A DNA stretch of 64,000 nucleotides from Chimonanthus salicifolius (GCA_013350335.1 CM023536.1:45516314-45580313), one strand, 5' to 3'. Shown: positions 35,602-48,300, counted from the stretch's first letter. Notes: generated from the sequence alone by a model not told the origin. Program-made: numbers and translations.

Positions 35602-38600
35602 TCAGAGAAAATAGTAGTATGCAAGTATTGACAGCACCAGAACTACTATACCAGCAGGAATAGCCCACGTCGAGTATGAAGGTGATTTCTTCTTCTTAAG
35701 TACGACCTTTGGAAGGGGATCCTGCACCTTTTGTCGGTTTCTGTACCTGACATTCTCCTTTTGCTCTTTGCTCTTGGCAGCAGGAATTGGAGCATCAGCA
35801 TTTACATCTGTTTTCTCTTGATCAACAAGGTCCGCCTCTGTTTCAACCTGTTCAGCTTCAGGAGCAGGCGCCGATGCCCCAGCTCTCTTCTTGGCCCTCT
35901 TTTCACGCTCCTGAAAACATTTCAAGGGAGCTTGAAATCAACAACAAAAAAGTGCGAGTATTAAGAAAAGTAGTCAAACAATAACAAAAAAAGTACCTTG
36001 AGTTTCTTTTCAGCTTCCTTCTGCGTTCGTATCGCTGCCTTTGCTGCTGCTTTCTCTGCCAACTTCTTCTTCCTTTCCAAAGCCAACTTTGCTTTGGCCA
36101 TCTCCTCTTCTCTTTTAATCTCCTTCAATTTAACTGAATCGATTCCATTAGTCGATAGAGACTCTTTTACTGCCAATGAGAAGTCATCGGTGTCCTCAGA
36201 GACATCCCCCATTCCCTTCTTTTCCACTTCTTTTGATTTATTATTACCTTCTTTTTGTGCCTTACTAATCAAAGCAGTATTATTCTCCTGAGGAGGATTA
36301 ACATTTTCGTTTGTTTGCTTTGTATAATACACTTTAGCTGGGGCTGCCACTGGTTCTGTAACAGCTGGAACGACCTCTGAAATCAATTGCTTTTCATCAG
36401 GATTTCTCATCCTGCCATCTCTACTCAATTGACGGCTATCAAGTGACGGCAAAATCCTTTTTTCATAATCGTCTCTAAAAGCTTTATTACTGCTCCATAG
36501 TGACATGAACTTCTCCATCTGAATGGGGATATAATATGTAGTGAAATCAGATACTAAAAATGGGTATGATCAGACAATAGGTATATGAAATGATTCAGCA
36601 AAGGAATTCGTCATCATAGTAGCCATTATCCCATCCACATGAGGTTGGTTTTCTGAGTTATAAATTCAATAATGAGCTAGAATTTCCAAATATAACTGAC
36701 TAGACAAACCTCAGAATGAGAAAGCTCTTCCAGTGCTCCTATATCCTGCTTCGCAGCAAGATCCTTGGCATTGTTCAAAACCGAGCGGTACTGGTAAAAG
36801 AATGCATTCTGGAGACAAAACCAATAAATATTTGTCATAATACAGTTTTAAAATGACATGGAGATAGCACCAATGCAAGCATGTGGGGCTTCCCTCCAAA
36901 AAATAACAAGAAGCAACACTAATAATAATATTATAAGACAACAATGAATTTTCACATGACCATGGATTTACAGAGCAAATTGTAAAGCTTCATTCTATGG
37001 TCCTACTTTGTGATGAACTTTTGCACCATTGTTAATCCAAAGTGATTGCCAGTTCCACAGCCTGAGGTTAATCAATAATTCAGATGTTGGCCGGAGATCA
37101 TATAAATGACAGCCTCCACAACCCCATTAGTCCATCCAACTTAAAATCCCCTGATCTCAAAACCTAAAAAGTAAAAACTAAATTCAATTGTAGTTAATTG
37201 GGGAACCCTGGCCATGTCAGAGCTCGTGGCTGGGACACAATTCCAATTCAACTGGTATATTGGTGTTCTAGGTGCCTGATGGTTTTATTACAGAGAAAGA
37301 AGCTGAGATCAAAGCACCCCTGGTGAGCAGTCAGGAAATGGCAAATCCAGGTCCCCTTTCCTCATGATTAAATGCCCTTGGAGAAACATCTGATGCCATA
37401 GAAGCATCCAACCCACTGTCAGGAGTAATCAGAATCATTTGGATGCTCCTCATGAGGCAAAGAGATCGACAAGTTGGACAAATTATCTAAAGTTGGTAAT
37501 TATCCAAGGGCAAAGGTTGCTTACCAATGGATTGGATTTCAACGGCCATTTGAATGCCAATTTTTTGGTTTTAATTTTTTTTTTTTAAGATGATAACATT
37601 ACTCAGATTCACAATACCCACAAAACTGATGGTTGCAACACTGAGAGCTTGATCCCTTTTTTTCTGAAAGGTGATGAGAATATTGCATTTTGGCACGTAT
37701 TGTTGCTAGTTTAGGCAGTAGCAGCAGTTAGTGGATTTAAAGATGAAAAGCATGAGAATACTGATCAAAGTTCTAGGAGATGGAGAATGAAAATCGTCTT
37801 AAAATACAAATCACATTCCATGATCAGTCATTGCCACTCCTACCATACAAATATACAGAAGCACAGAGAAAAATCTTTCCACCATGCACAGATGGAAAAG
37901 TATGAATTCCATCTAGATTCAGTCATTAACGAATATGGTAGATGAAACAATTTTATATAAAAATACTCTATTTTGATTATTTTTTAATCAGAGAAATCAT
38001 CATCATCATGATCTAAACCATTATCCCATCTTAATCATTGGTAATGAAACAATTAGTTAAACATACTAAAGTTAAAATATTATAGAATTATTAAAACAAA
38101 AAAGAAAGAACAGTACGAATTGAGCTAAAAATCAACTTAAAAAGGCCCCAGCTGTTACCAGCAGCAAAAACCAGGAATCTGTATTTTGATGTAAAGTGAA
38201 TACTAGGACTCCAGGAAAGAAGCCTATTCCTCCAGAAAGTGTCTAACACATAAAGATTACCAACCTAATGGGGTTGGAGTGATGGCCAAGAACCCATTTC
38301 TACAAGTGGGAGGTCTTGACTTCAATTCCCACTCTCCCAAAAGGGTCAGTCCCTGTAGTTTTATCCGATGTGTGTGGATAGAAGGTTTGCACATGCCCTA
38401 AGGATTAATCAAGTGTCTAAAAGGACTGGACACCTTGATCTTAAAAATAAAAACATACAGATTACCAGTAGATGGAATACAGTGTCATATTATTAAAAGC
38501 ATTTACTAATGCAAAGAATGATTGCACTACAAAGAATATTTACTAATGGAAGTCACTGCACTAGTCGGCAAATGTAAAAAGAAGATATGTTACATTACCC

Positions 38601-41600
38601 CTTCTTCGCGTTGCTTTCGCAATTCATTCAGGGATTCGTATGCTTTATCCCTTCTCTGGTTAACAGCTAGCAGTTCCTCCTGCAAGGAGCTAATCTCATT
38701 GTCAATTCCCTTCAGTTCTTCCTCCAGATTCTTTATTTTTGCTCGAACTGCCTGTTGTTCCTTTCTTACACCATCCAAATCACCACCTATAAGCTAAAAG
38801 CAATTCAAATATATGAATTAGAAGTTTATTGAAGTGAAATATTTTTATTCAAGTGAAATCATAGACCAAGAAGATTTCAGGCATTGGTTAAATTGAAAAG
38901 AAGAAAAGATCAGTATATTTGTCTGATTGAAATGCATTACATTTATTCTGGCCGAAACACACCTGTTTTGTCTGTGTTGACCGAAAAATTTCAGGAGGGT
39001 GTTTTTTCGTTTCAGATTTGTAATGAAAGAAACGTTTGGGTTCATTTCGATCGAAATGGAATGAAACTGATAACTATGATTCATAGGGTTTATAATAAGA
39101 GGAAATGAAAACCTTACTTTGACCTGGTCCTGAATAGCTTCTTTCTGACCCAATGAATCCTGAATCTTTGCCTTCATAGCAGCGTTAGCAGTAACTTTCT
39201 CCCTTGTCCCTTCGAGCTGTTTGATTTCTCTAAGCAATTGTTTCTCCTCCACTAAGGTGTTGCTTTCGTGTTGCATGCGATAGTGCAAGCTAGCTATCTG
39301 CTTCCAGATGTTGAATAAAATAATTAGGCACAGCCTTATACATTATTAGGCCAAAATAACCCAACAGAAAAAGCTTACGAGATCATTAAGTTCTTCCTCT
39401 GAGGAGCATAAGCCCACACCCTTCTCCCTTGTAGCATTGCTACCACTGCGCAACTTACCAAGAGCAGCATGAAGGGGTTCCAATTCTTTCCTCTTCACGT
39501 CAAGCATCATTCTGTATCTCTTGTCCTCTGCAGTTAGAGGCTTCAATTGTGAAATCACAGCTGCACGGTCTGACTGCACAAATATTTATGGTGAGATATC
39601 AATGATAACTACATAACTCAATAGAATTAATCCATTCACCTATTCATTTTTTATCAGTAACAAAACTTCACCCATATTAAGAATGACATTGACATTTTAA
39701 ACACACACAGAGTAGGAGATATATACTGTAGAATAGAAAGAGGAAAAAATCTCTGCACAAAATCATAAATGTTCTTAAGATGGCAGTGTCTATCACTTCT
39801 GCAAGGTCCAACTCAGCCAACAAACAGCAATTTCACTAGCACTTCTCTTTATGTGTCTAGAAGAGAACAAAATCTGCAATTTTTATCCTCAAAGATCTTA
39901 AATTCTGAGAATAATAACTTTTACAAGTTGATATCCTCATTTCTAAAAAGTTCTAAGTTTGGTGACAACACTCAACCCTTTTTCATGAATATAATCATAT
40001 CCCTACCCCACATTGGAGGTGAGACTAATCCCATGGATATATGAAACCACCCACAAGCTTCATGTATCTTTCGGTAACTCTAGGGAGAACCAAACCTAAG
40101 ATCTCTAGTATATTCCTAGAAGCTCAAGTCAACTAAGCTACACCATGGGGGTTGACAATACCAGTCCCTTTTCCCTGTGGAAGTAATGAAAAAGAATTCT
40201 ATTCATCACAAAAACAAAAAATTATAGCTTACAAAGAGCTCAGATCTTTCCACAACCACCTTCCCCAAATTTGATGAAAAATCTGGTAGGGTGATCCTTC
40301 TGGGGTTTTCTCACTCAAATCTTGTCTTAGGATGTTCACCGGTTCAGCTCAAAAGGGTTTCCCTCCTTGCTCTATGGCATGGAAGAGTACGGCCCCTCAT
40401 GTTCAGGTCTTTTCTTGGTGGTGATTCGGGTTAGAATCCAGTCCAGGATTCTTTTATGGAGTAGGAGTATCACTCTGGATCGTGGATCTGTTGCATGTGT
40501 TCTTTGTGTCAATGGTCAAGGAGGACATGGACCACCTTTTATGTAGATGTTACTCTACTTTTGGTGTTTGGGTTAGTTTTCTAAAATTGGTGGGTCATCG
40601 CTGGGTTCCAAATGGCATGGGTTTGGGGAACTAATGGAGGGGTCCAAAGGTAAACGAGCAGTTATGTGGAATCTTATCCTAGCAGTAGAGTTTTGGTTTG
40701 TGTGGAAGAAAGAAATCTGAGATTTTTTAAGATAAATTGAAGGAAATGGGTGAAGTGGCTTAAGGAGCCAAGTAGAGACTGGTGTGTTGGGTCAGTCTTG
40801 TAATGAATTTGTAGGGTATTCTATTTGTGATATCCACTCGTACTTGGATGGGTCCATATATGGGCGCAATAGGAGAGAGGTTTTCAGAGAAATGGTCTAG
40901 TCCACCTATAGTTTTTTCTAAGTTTATCGTAGATAGGGTGGCATGAGGGAAACATTGCATTGCTGGTATACAACGATAGGGGGAATGTGGTAATTCTTTT
41001 TAGAATTAGTGCATTTAGTGGAGTCTAAAAAGGAAAATTTGTTAGGTGTTAGGTGGCTGTTGAGTTGTGGGTTAGACATGGAAGTGGTTGTTTAGTGATA
41101 GAGGGAAAATCAACAAATGCTATTTTTTGGGCGAGTGGCAAGAAAAATCCTCCCTAGAGGTTGATCCATGTAGTCAGGGACATCAGGAAGGCATGTAGGG
41201 GCAACTTCTATCCTTTTCAAACACGTCAAGCATTCAGCAAACTTCGTAGCTAAGGCTGACGTGGATAGACTTGAGGCATTCATGGACTTTTTGTGAATGA
41301 TTTGTCTCTTCGAGAGTGCCTTTATCTTTGTTTTCAGGTTGTCACTTTTGTTTCTTAGTATAGTTCTCCCTGTACTGACATTGGTGTGTACTGGGTAGTG
41401 GGTTTACCTGCGTTCTATTTTTGCTGAATGTTTTAATACTCTCTTTATTAATTTTATTTGCTATCACCATTTCAAAAGAGAGAGAGAGAGAGAGAGATGG
41501 AGAGAACCTTCACCAAATAACAAAAACCTTGTTAAGATAACAAAAACCTGAGTCTTCAGATAAAACCACCATTGTTTACCAGCTGTTGTGTTTCTCATTT

Positions 41601-43622
41601 TCTTTCAATTTCCAGCTGGAGGGAAGCCCTCTCTCGAAAGCAAGTTAAAACCTGCAAAACCCATCTCGTCCTCTGCCTCTCCCTTTGCCGGAGCTAAACC
41701 GGCGGAGGGAGGATTCTAGATCCTTAGCCCTGGATACTATTTTCCTCTTTTTCCTTTTTCAGATTTCTGCATGACCCTCTGCCTGAGATTCCTCGTGTTT
41801 GCCACGGTTCTGCCCAAGTCCACCACTGCTCACACCTGCAACTCCAGCCAGCATCTCAACCGTCAGCCAGACTGTACTCCTCCTTGTTCGCGCAACAGCC
41901 CTCTACCCATCTCAATCTCTCCCTCACACCCTGTTCACATCGTGCCCACCTCCAACACTCGCCCAGATCTACCCGTGCTCGCCTGTACACCCAGCGTCCA
42001 TGTTGCCTCCGTTTGAGCACGGTTGTATTCTCTCTGATCTGGACAATTTGACCTCATCTTCGATGCAGACCTCTCGTCATTTCTCAGATCTGTTCTCCTG
42101 GGCCTCTCTCTGCTCGTAGTTTGTTTCTGGATCTGCTCGAGAGGCATCAGCTACAGACGTCACATGTTCTGCGGTTGCTTCTGCCTGTACGATGCACGCC
42201 TCCACCTCCGGCCCTTCTGCAGTGCTCGGTTCTCTCCCAGATCTGCCCATTTTTCCTGTTGGGCCTCTTCCTGACCCAACTTATGTTGGTCCAGATCCAC
42301 CAGATGCCAGTATTTTTTCTTTTTTCTTTTATCTTTTTCCTTATGTGAGCCATGTCCAGTGTTCTGGATTTTTGGGCTATCCTGTTGTTGGGCTTTCTAG
42401 GGTTTTCCTGTTGTTTTCTTTCATGCTGCTTTCTTTACTGTACTTGCACCTCTGGTGCTTTCTTTTATTAATACGATAACCATTTAAAAAAAAAAAAAAA
42501 AAACACCATTGTTTAGCTTTTTTCAGGTCCCCCTTTTCTATTTACTTTTAAGTTAAAAAATAATAATAAAATCACTATCTTACAAAACATAATCCACTAT
42601 CATCAGCTCATTACGAAGGACACTTCTACTCCTGGCTAGTTGTTCTGTAAAGCTACTTCATCCCCATGAATTTCTTCAAATCCCGTAGTCGACGTTCCCA
42701 CTTGCAATGCTCTTCATTCACCTAAAATCAATGAACTCCAATTGCATAAAAGGACTGATGCAGCTATTAAAATCTTTGCTGTTAGTACCCATTTTGCAAC
42801 TTGAAAGCTGCCGAAGTTGAACACATCATCAACCTAACACATTTAATGGTCAAAATCATATGAATTCTCTCTTTCCGTGTCAACCAAACTATTACTGCAA
42901 ATACTGTTTTCCACATCACCTACTCTCTCTTTGGAAAGGTCCCAAAACTCCGCACTAGAACAAAAGTTCATGTTAAGGCAGAATACCCAAATAAATCCAA
43001 CAAATATGGGGTGAAAACAAAAACCTCATCAATATGAAACATGGAAGTACGTACCCCTCTTCTTTAACATGATTTGTATGAACTATGTTGTGACCCGCTA
43101 AGGTGAAATTTGTAATTGATGAAGTACACACATATATTGCTCTCTCTCTCTCTCTTGAAACTCATTCAATTCTGCTTTACTAATTAAATTACCAATTTGT
43201 CACATTTGAATAGAGAAATATCAGCAGAATAGTAAAGCTTTTCAGTGTACCCTCTTGGCCTTTAATGCTTCAGTTAGCTGAAAACGGGCTTGATTCTTCT
43301 TTTGAATATCCTTGTCCACCAGCTCAATTTTGGATTTTAGCTTTGGATCATCATAAGATCGAAACCTGGTGAAATAGAAAAAGTGGATTTGCTTTGGTGC
43401 AGGCCAATTGTCAACAGCATCCTTAGGGAAGTTGTCAATGACAGTATCGGTTTCTCCTTTAGATGGCCCATTCTTCATTCCATGAGAACCATCCACAATG
43501 CCAAATTTGATAGGTTCTTCAGGTTCTAATCCCTGATTTGGTTTTAGACTGTCAACGTTCACATGGGCCCCATCCTTACCTTGCCCTTGTGTGAATTCAG
43601 CTCCTAAGATATCCACACCCAT
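35602..43622 (-). CDS. PPI1: Proton pump-interactor 1 (PPI1) family protein, seven coding exons
   Basis: Coding exons (transcription order): 43622-43251, 39573-39379, 39297-39118, 38793-38599, 36808-36710, 36518-35997 and 35910-35602. All introns are GT-AG and all junctions fall between codons. This gives 623 residues, close to the roughly 610 of Arabidopsis PPI1. The start is [10 protein letters not shown]. About residues 100-345 form the conserved charged coiled coil ([70 protein letters not shown]). Then come [20 protein letters not shown], a Lys/Glu/Ala-rich linker and a C-terminal membrane anchor (last 21 residues, WAIPAGIVV...). In Arabidopsis the N-terminal part binds the autoinhibitory tail of plasma-membrane H+-ATPase and stimulates it, and the protein sits at the ER/plasma membrane by its tail. 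The frame is intact here despite intron insertions. A paralogue of PPI1 is possible. Confidence 0.93.
38263..38452 (+). mobile_element. SINE, family 1, full-length copy with 15-bp duplication
   Basis: It has a tRNA-like head with GTGATGGCCAAGAAC (A-box position) and GAGGTCTTGACTTCAATTCC (B-box position). The body contains AAAGGGTCAGTCCC and TTTGCACATGCCCTAAGG, and the 3' tail is A-rich. It is flanked by ACATAAAGATTACCA (38248-38262) and ACATACAGATTACCA (38453-38467), 14 of 15 identical. It lies in the intron between coding exons 5 and 4 (counted from the 3' side), in antisense orientation to the PPI1-family gene. Confidence 0.9.
40030..40160 (-). repeat. tRNA-like SINE head in intron
   Basis: On the minus strand it reads CATGGTGTAGCTTAGTTGAC ... 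GATCTTAGGTTTGGTTCTCC, with A- and B-box-like segments at tRNA spacing. It differs from SINE family 1. No target duplication found. Confidence 0.5.
40280..41475 (+). mobile_element. L1-type LINE relic, 5'-truncated (zf-RVT and RNase H remnants)
   Basis: The plus strand carries, with frameshifts and stops, the zinc-binding region that follows plant LINE reverse transcriptases. It shows [34 protein letters not shown], then MDHLLCRC...FGVWVSFLK and VEFWFVWKK. An RNase H-like end follows ([15 protein letters not shown] near 41210-41255). The 3' end (TTATTAATTTTATTTGC) resembles that of the retroposon at 41579-42503. It is non-functional and sits in the 3.7-kb intron of the PPI1-family gene, antisense to it. 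Confidence 0.7.
41477..41497. repeat. (AG)n microsatellite
   Basis: An uninterrupted AG run at the 3' end of the LINE relic. Confidence 0.9.
41579..42503 (+). mobile_element. Poly(A) retroposon (925 bp) with perfect 12-bp duplication
   Basis: The insert ends in a run of about 18 A (42485-42503). It is flanked by identical 12-mers CACCATTGTTTA at 41567-41578 and 42504-42515, which is target-primed reverse transcription by a LINE machinery. The interior is C/T-rich and GC-richer than the intron. It has no RT or nuclease motifs and no long conserved ORF. The final TTTATTAATACGATAACCATTT resembles the 3' end of the neighbouring LINE relic. It may be a non-autonomous, internally deleted L1 derivative or a retrocopy of an unknown transcript. 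Confidence 0.85.
42516..43250. other. Remainder of the 3.7-kb coding intron
   Basis: Apart from a (TC)n run at 43139-43154 I see no element or exon in this stretch. Confidence 0.5.
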
Positions 43623-43661
43623 GGTTATACAACTCAACCAGAAGGTTGATAAAGAAAATGC
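43623..43661 (-). other. 5' UTR part of the first coding exon of the PPI1-family gene
   Basis: On the minus strand TTTTGCAG/GCATTTTC gives a good splice acceptor, with the exon starting at 43661, 39 bases before the ATG at 43622. The presence of an acceptor rather than a promoter implies an upstream non-coding exon. Confidence 0.65.
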
Positions 43662-44267
43662 CTGCAAAATTCACATTTTTGATAAGCGATGGCAAACAGA
43701 GATCAATGTTTCTTATGAATAAACCCATTATTTTTCAAAACATTAAAAAATGATTACTATAAAGAAGAACCTCACATATAGAACTAAAACAAAATAACAT
43801 CCAAATCTAGAAAGAAAAATTAAAATGCAATTCACAATGAAATTTGAATAGTTAAGTGAAGCAGGCATAGGATGCATCATCGTTGTCGTCATCAATATCA
43901 TAGATATTTTCTCATCTTGTATGATGCATATTCAACAATCTATAAACAAAGCCGATAGAACTTGGAATTACGATGCAAAAGAAGGTTGACCCAAAATAAA
44001 GCCATAAACACAATTTCCCATATTTCAGCTTTTATCAACCAGACAACCACACAAGTGCATGACAGTCTTGATGGACAGCCTAGTGGAACCCTGATCCAAA
44101 AAATCTCTAATTGCTAGCCATCTTACCATTGGACTAAATAACAGTTGACCTTTTCATTTGATTCTTAGTAGAAATGTTACGTGTATTCCTTAAAATCGGC
44201 ATCATACCCATGTCAAACACGTCTCGATGTTGGATTCTTCTAACAGATGTCAGATTTTTATGGATTG

Positions 44268-45729
44268 TGTTAGCTCCAAAGTTTCAACCCAAGGGTATAA
44301 GGGTAATTTTGATGATAACCCCCCATTGATGTACGATACTAATGTCTGTGCAACATGTAAAATATTATAAGCACAGTATTAAAGCTAATCTTCAAGGCCA
44401 AAAGAGGACATATATTGAATATCATGTCTTTGAAGAAGTAGATCAAAGTTGAAGCATCACTCTCAAGCCCTTGGACATCAAAAGTCATATACTGAAGATC
44501 GAATGGCTTAAAGACTCAAGACTTGAAGTATTGAAGATTGAAGAAAAAAATCAAGTCTACATAAAAACAGTTCTAAGTCATGAGTGTGTAGGAATTCTTT
44601 TGTAAAGCTACTCAATATTTGAACACCTTGGCAAAAACTAGACTTTAGTGGACCTTAGGACTTTTAAGACCTTCTTGAGCATATCCAACTAGATTCCTAG
44701 TAAATGGTTTAGATCCTAGAGACTTATTAAATATTTTTGAAAAGACTGATTAAGGTTCAAAACTGCAAAATCATGGTTTCAGAGACAAATCAGTCAACTA
44801 ACTTTCATAGATCAGTTGACTGACATTGCAAACGGTCAAAATTGTGTCTCTGATAAATATTAGTCGACTGACCTTACTTCTGTTACAGCACTCTGTCTCT
44901 GAATCAATATCAGTCGACCAACCTCGTACATCAGTCGACTGACTTTCTTACAGATAGACAGTTTTCAGCCTCGATTCAGGTTCAGTCAACTGACCTCTGT
45001 ACTGATTGTTCAAACCTGTGAACAATTAGTCGACCGACTTTCAATTCAGTCGACTATATCGCGAATGGTCATATTTTTGGTGCATTAAATGCCCCTCCAA
45101 CGACCATTTTTCCCATTTATTGTTTGCCAATGGTCTTGTATTTGAAAAATCTATAAAAGTGAGCCTTAATGACCATTGATTACTGTTCACCTACTTGAAA
45201 TCAAGAGAAAGTAATTCCAAGCATACTCTACCTCAAAAACCCCTTCACTTGCAAATCTACTTTGAGCCATTACTGTTCATACCTTGAGTAACTCTTGCAA
45301 AACAACACTTGTACATCTTTGACAGTTACTTGTGAGCTTTAAACTTGTAATCCTTCTTATTTTTCTTTGTGAGTTCAAATTGTAAAGGGTTTGTGTAACC
45401 CTATCAAAGAAAAAGGGTGCCTTCAACTTTAAAATCAGAGTGGTGTACTCAAAGCATTATAATAGGTTTCTTCTCCACCCTTAAAGGAGAAGTTTAGTGC
45501 ATTCAATTCTCAAGTGGTGTACTTGAAGTGAGGACGTAGGAAAGAAAGTCGAACCTCGTAAAAATCATGTGTGTTACTCTTTCCTTTTCTTCTCATCACT
45601 TCTATTTACTTGCTTTAATTTAATTGTGATTTTATATTTTATTTTTCCAAATTGTGAAATCAAAGAAATCCCAAAAAGTTTGCATTCACCCAATTCAGCC
45701 CCCCCTCTCAGGTCAATTTCTGGGCAACA
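44268..45729 (+). mobile_element. Solo LTR (1462 bp) with GATTG duplication and AGTCGACT array
   Basis: It begins TGTTAGCTCC and ends TTTCTGGGCAACA. It is flanked by GATTG at 44263-44267 and 45730-45734. The C-rich CAGCCCCCCCTCTCAGG just before the 3' end is typical of plant Copia-type LTRs. A TATA box CTATAAAAG lies at about 45151. Upstream of it, 44790-45057 holds eight variants of AGTCGACTGAC. No internal domain adjoins. The Copia assignment is an inference from the LTR ends. Confidence 0.88.
44790..45057. repeat. Array of eight AGTCGACT-type palindromic motifs in LTR U3
   Basis: Motif starts are at about 44791, 44813, 44862, 44911, 44932, 44983, 45028 and 45047, several as pairs about 20 bp apart. 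They are separated by segments containing GTCTCTGA or TTCAG. The core AGTCGACT is its own reverse complement. Confidence 0.8.
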
Positions 45730-45734
45730 GATTG

Positions 45735-46596
45735 TTCTGATACTAGCCTAACATTATTTTGCATGGTGACAAAGTATTAAATAACCTTTTTCTTCATTTG
45801 GAATCTAACTAAAATATTAAAATGTTTATTATTTGATTGTTTGGAATATAGTTTATAGTTTTATACAATGGGGAGTGACAAAGGCTATGTTTTTCGATAG
45901 ACCTAAGTTGAGAAGTAGAAGTCAGAAAGCTGACTCTTGATTGAAGGCACAACTCAAGAGGGCTAGGTTAGGCCCTAAGTCAATTTGGATATTTTGGATT
46001 AGGTCCTATATGGTAGTTACAATGATGAGGACATCGGCAAAAGATTTCGTGCTTATCGACGCAGACAGAGAGGCCAGTGGTCATCTATAACATCTATATG
46101 GCCAGATGATGGTATCTCAAGCATGGTACTAGAGAGATCTAGGATAGATGATCCATATTATGAGCAGATCCAGTAGAGATAGATCAGATCTGTTTAGATC
46201 TATTGATCTTGACACCCACGTCTGTAGATCTTGCCAGATCAATCAGATGCAGTTTTACTTTATGGTTCTAGCCTTTGATTAAGTTATAGTGTTTTGTGTA
46301 ATTTAGTTTTAGAGGGTCCTACCAACAGTTTTCTCATAAAGTTATTTTGTGTGGTATGGATTAGAGTTCCATTTTATGTATGGTCAGGATCACTTGAGAG
46401 TCTACAATTTAGTCTATAAACTCATCTACACCTTTCTTATAGAATGAATGAATGAATGATTGAGAACTTGGAGAAAACTTCTTTGCAAGCTTTGGTGTGA
46501 GGCCATCTATCCCTTGTGTGAGGCAAGGTACTCTTCTTCTTCGTTCTCTCTACTCTTCTCTTCTCTCTCCCTTTCCCAACAACTGTTTCTCCTTCC
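45735..46596. other. Intron/intergenic DNA, unassigned
   Basis: No gene or bounded element recognised. There is a (GAAT)n run near 46443-46457. Confidence 0.45.
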
Positions 46597-47215
46597 TCAT
46601 CATCATTATCATCATCATAGGCCAGCATCCCATCTATTTGGGGTTGGCTTTACGAGTTCTTCAATTGACCCTATCATAAACCATACTATGAGTCACTCTA
46701 CAATCTAACATGTCCTTCTTTAACCCTTCCCAGTTTTCAAAGGTCGACCTCTCCTCTTATTGTCTTCGATTCGTGGCCTCTCAACTCCACACACTAGGGC
46801 CATGTTTGGTACTCTACTAACATGATCAAACCACTTCAAACGAGTTCTTCAGTTTGTTATCTATCAGAACTATCTTAAAATTATCTCTAATGCGTTAATT
46901 TCTAACTCTATCCTTTACTGCTAATCCAGTCATCCAACGTTGCATACGCATCTTTATTGTCCTAACTTTGTCTATTTGTCTTTTTTTCATTGCCCAACAC
47001 TTTGTTGTGTAGAGCATTGCAGATCTAATAACTATTTAATAGTCCTTTAGGCAAAGGACTTTTTTATCGCACAAGACCCTGCTAGCATGTTTACATTTTG
47101 CCCACCCTACTCCTATTCTACTCGTTATATCTAAGTCAAAACCTCTTCGAAATTCTACCACTGAGTCCAAGTATCTAACTTAGCACAATGTGCAACTAAG
47201 TCATTTCTGAATTTT
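46597..47215 (-). mobile_element. RTE-type LINE, 3' part (end of reverse-transcriptase ORF and 3' tail)
   Basis: On the minus strand, with stops, it reads DITSRIGVGWAK...ASRVLCDKK, SAMLYTTKCWAMKK, KMRMQRWMTGLAVKDRVRN, SLKWFDHVSRVPNMA and RRGRPLKT. This is the characteristic C-terminus of plant RTE elements. The 3' end has the usual AAGCCAACCCCAAATAGATG block followed by a (ATG)n-type tail (46619-46597). It is 5'-truncated and degenerate, in the same orientation as the PPI1-family gene and within its inferred first intron. Confidence 0.82.
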
Positions 47216-48300
47216 ACCGGATTGCTATAACCACCGTCGAACCCATTAAAGTTACACCCTTAACTCCCTTCTCCTTTCCTCTCTCATCTCTGTTTTTTTT
47301 TTTTTTCCTCCTCCTTTTCCTTCCCTTTTTCTTTCCCGTATATCCCCTTTTCTACTCTCCATTTGCACCATTTTTTCATCCAAACCCTAACCCCAAATAA
47401 ACCAGGAACCACCCACACCACCAACCATCAAAACCTAGTTGGGACCCACCCATCCATATAAACATCCTTAAATGTCTATATGATCGTACAAACAGACCAT
47501 TTTTCCCCATTTTGGCCCCACTTCAAACCTATATCCCTCGTGATAGGTGACAAACCTATGCCTTTTTAAAGGGCCTTTGTTTAGCCCCCTACTTTGGCAC
47601 TTGAACCCTTGATTTGACTAGTTTTTCCCCATTTTAAGGACTTCCAAACCCTAATTTGGGATTCTAAGGTTAGGTTTTGGCCTACCTTTGAACTATAATA
47701 GATAATCTAAGGTTGCAAGAAAAGGCCTTGGGTTCAGATCGCGTCTTCTCTTAGACGTTCAAACACATGTGAGTGTGTTATTTGCTTAAAGTTTTATTAT
47801 TTATGCTTCTTGATATATTCATCCCTGTTTTGGTATGTCTTTTTCATGTTCGTAGTCTTGCATTACATATATTTGTCCTATCACGTAGAATTGTCGGATT
47901 TGATCCGTCCTGCGTTATAGAGTGCCTAGGCCTAAGATAGGGCCCAAATTATTTGAAATGCTTGGATTTTTTTTTTAAAAATTAGGCTTGGATTTTGAAA
48001 ATAAAATAAGGCCCATAGGCCATCAGATCTTCAACTTAAGCACTTCTTCTTTCATCCTTTTCACCATAGTTTTGTTACCAGGCAAATCGACCAAAAACCT
48101 ACAAAGTGACCCAGCCCAATCACTTACCTAGTGTCATTGGCTTGGTCCAAACCAGGATCTTCATATTTAACCCCTAGTTTTGGTTAGAACTATTTAACTT
48201 GTTGATTGACTCAATGACTTGTCCAAGTTAACCTTAACCAAACTGAGTTAACCTTGACGAGGGTCAAAATTCAGTGGCATCCATTTATGCATCTATAACT
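47216..48300. other. Unassigned intronic/intergenic DNA
   Basis: No gene recognised. The CT- and CCAAACCC-rich stretch at 47280-47460 and the following text resemble a retroelement leader, but no boundary or domain could be found. Confidence 0.35.

Noticed and set aside
41771..42479. Proline/serine-rich ORFs as an intron-nested gene
   Set aside because: They lie inside the C/T-rich poly(A) retroposon, occur in several frames on both strands, and show no conserved motif.
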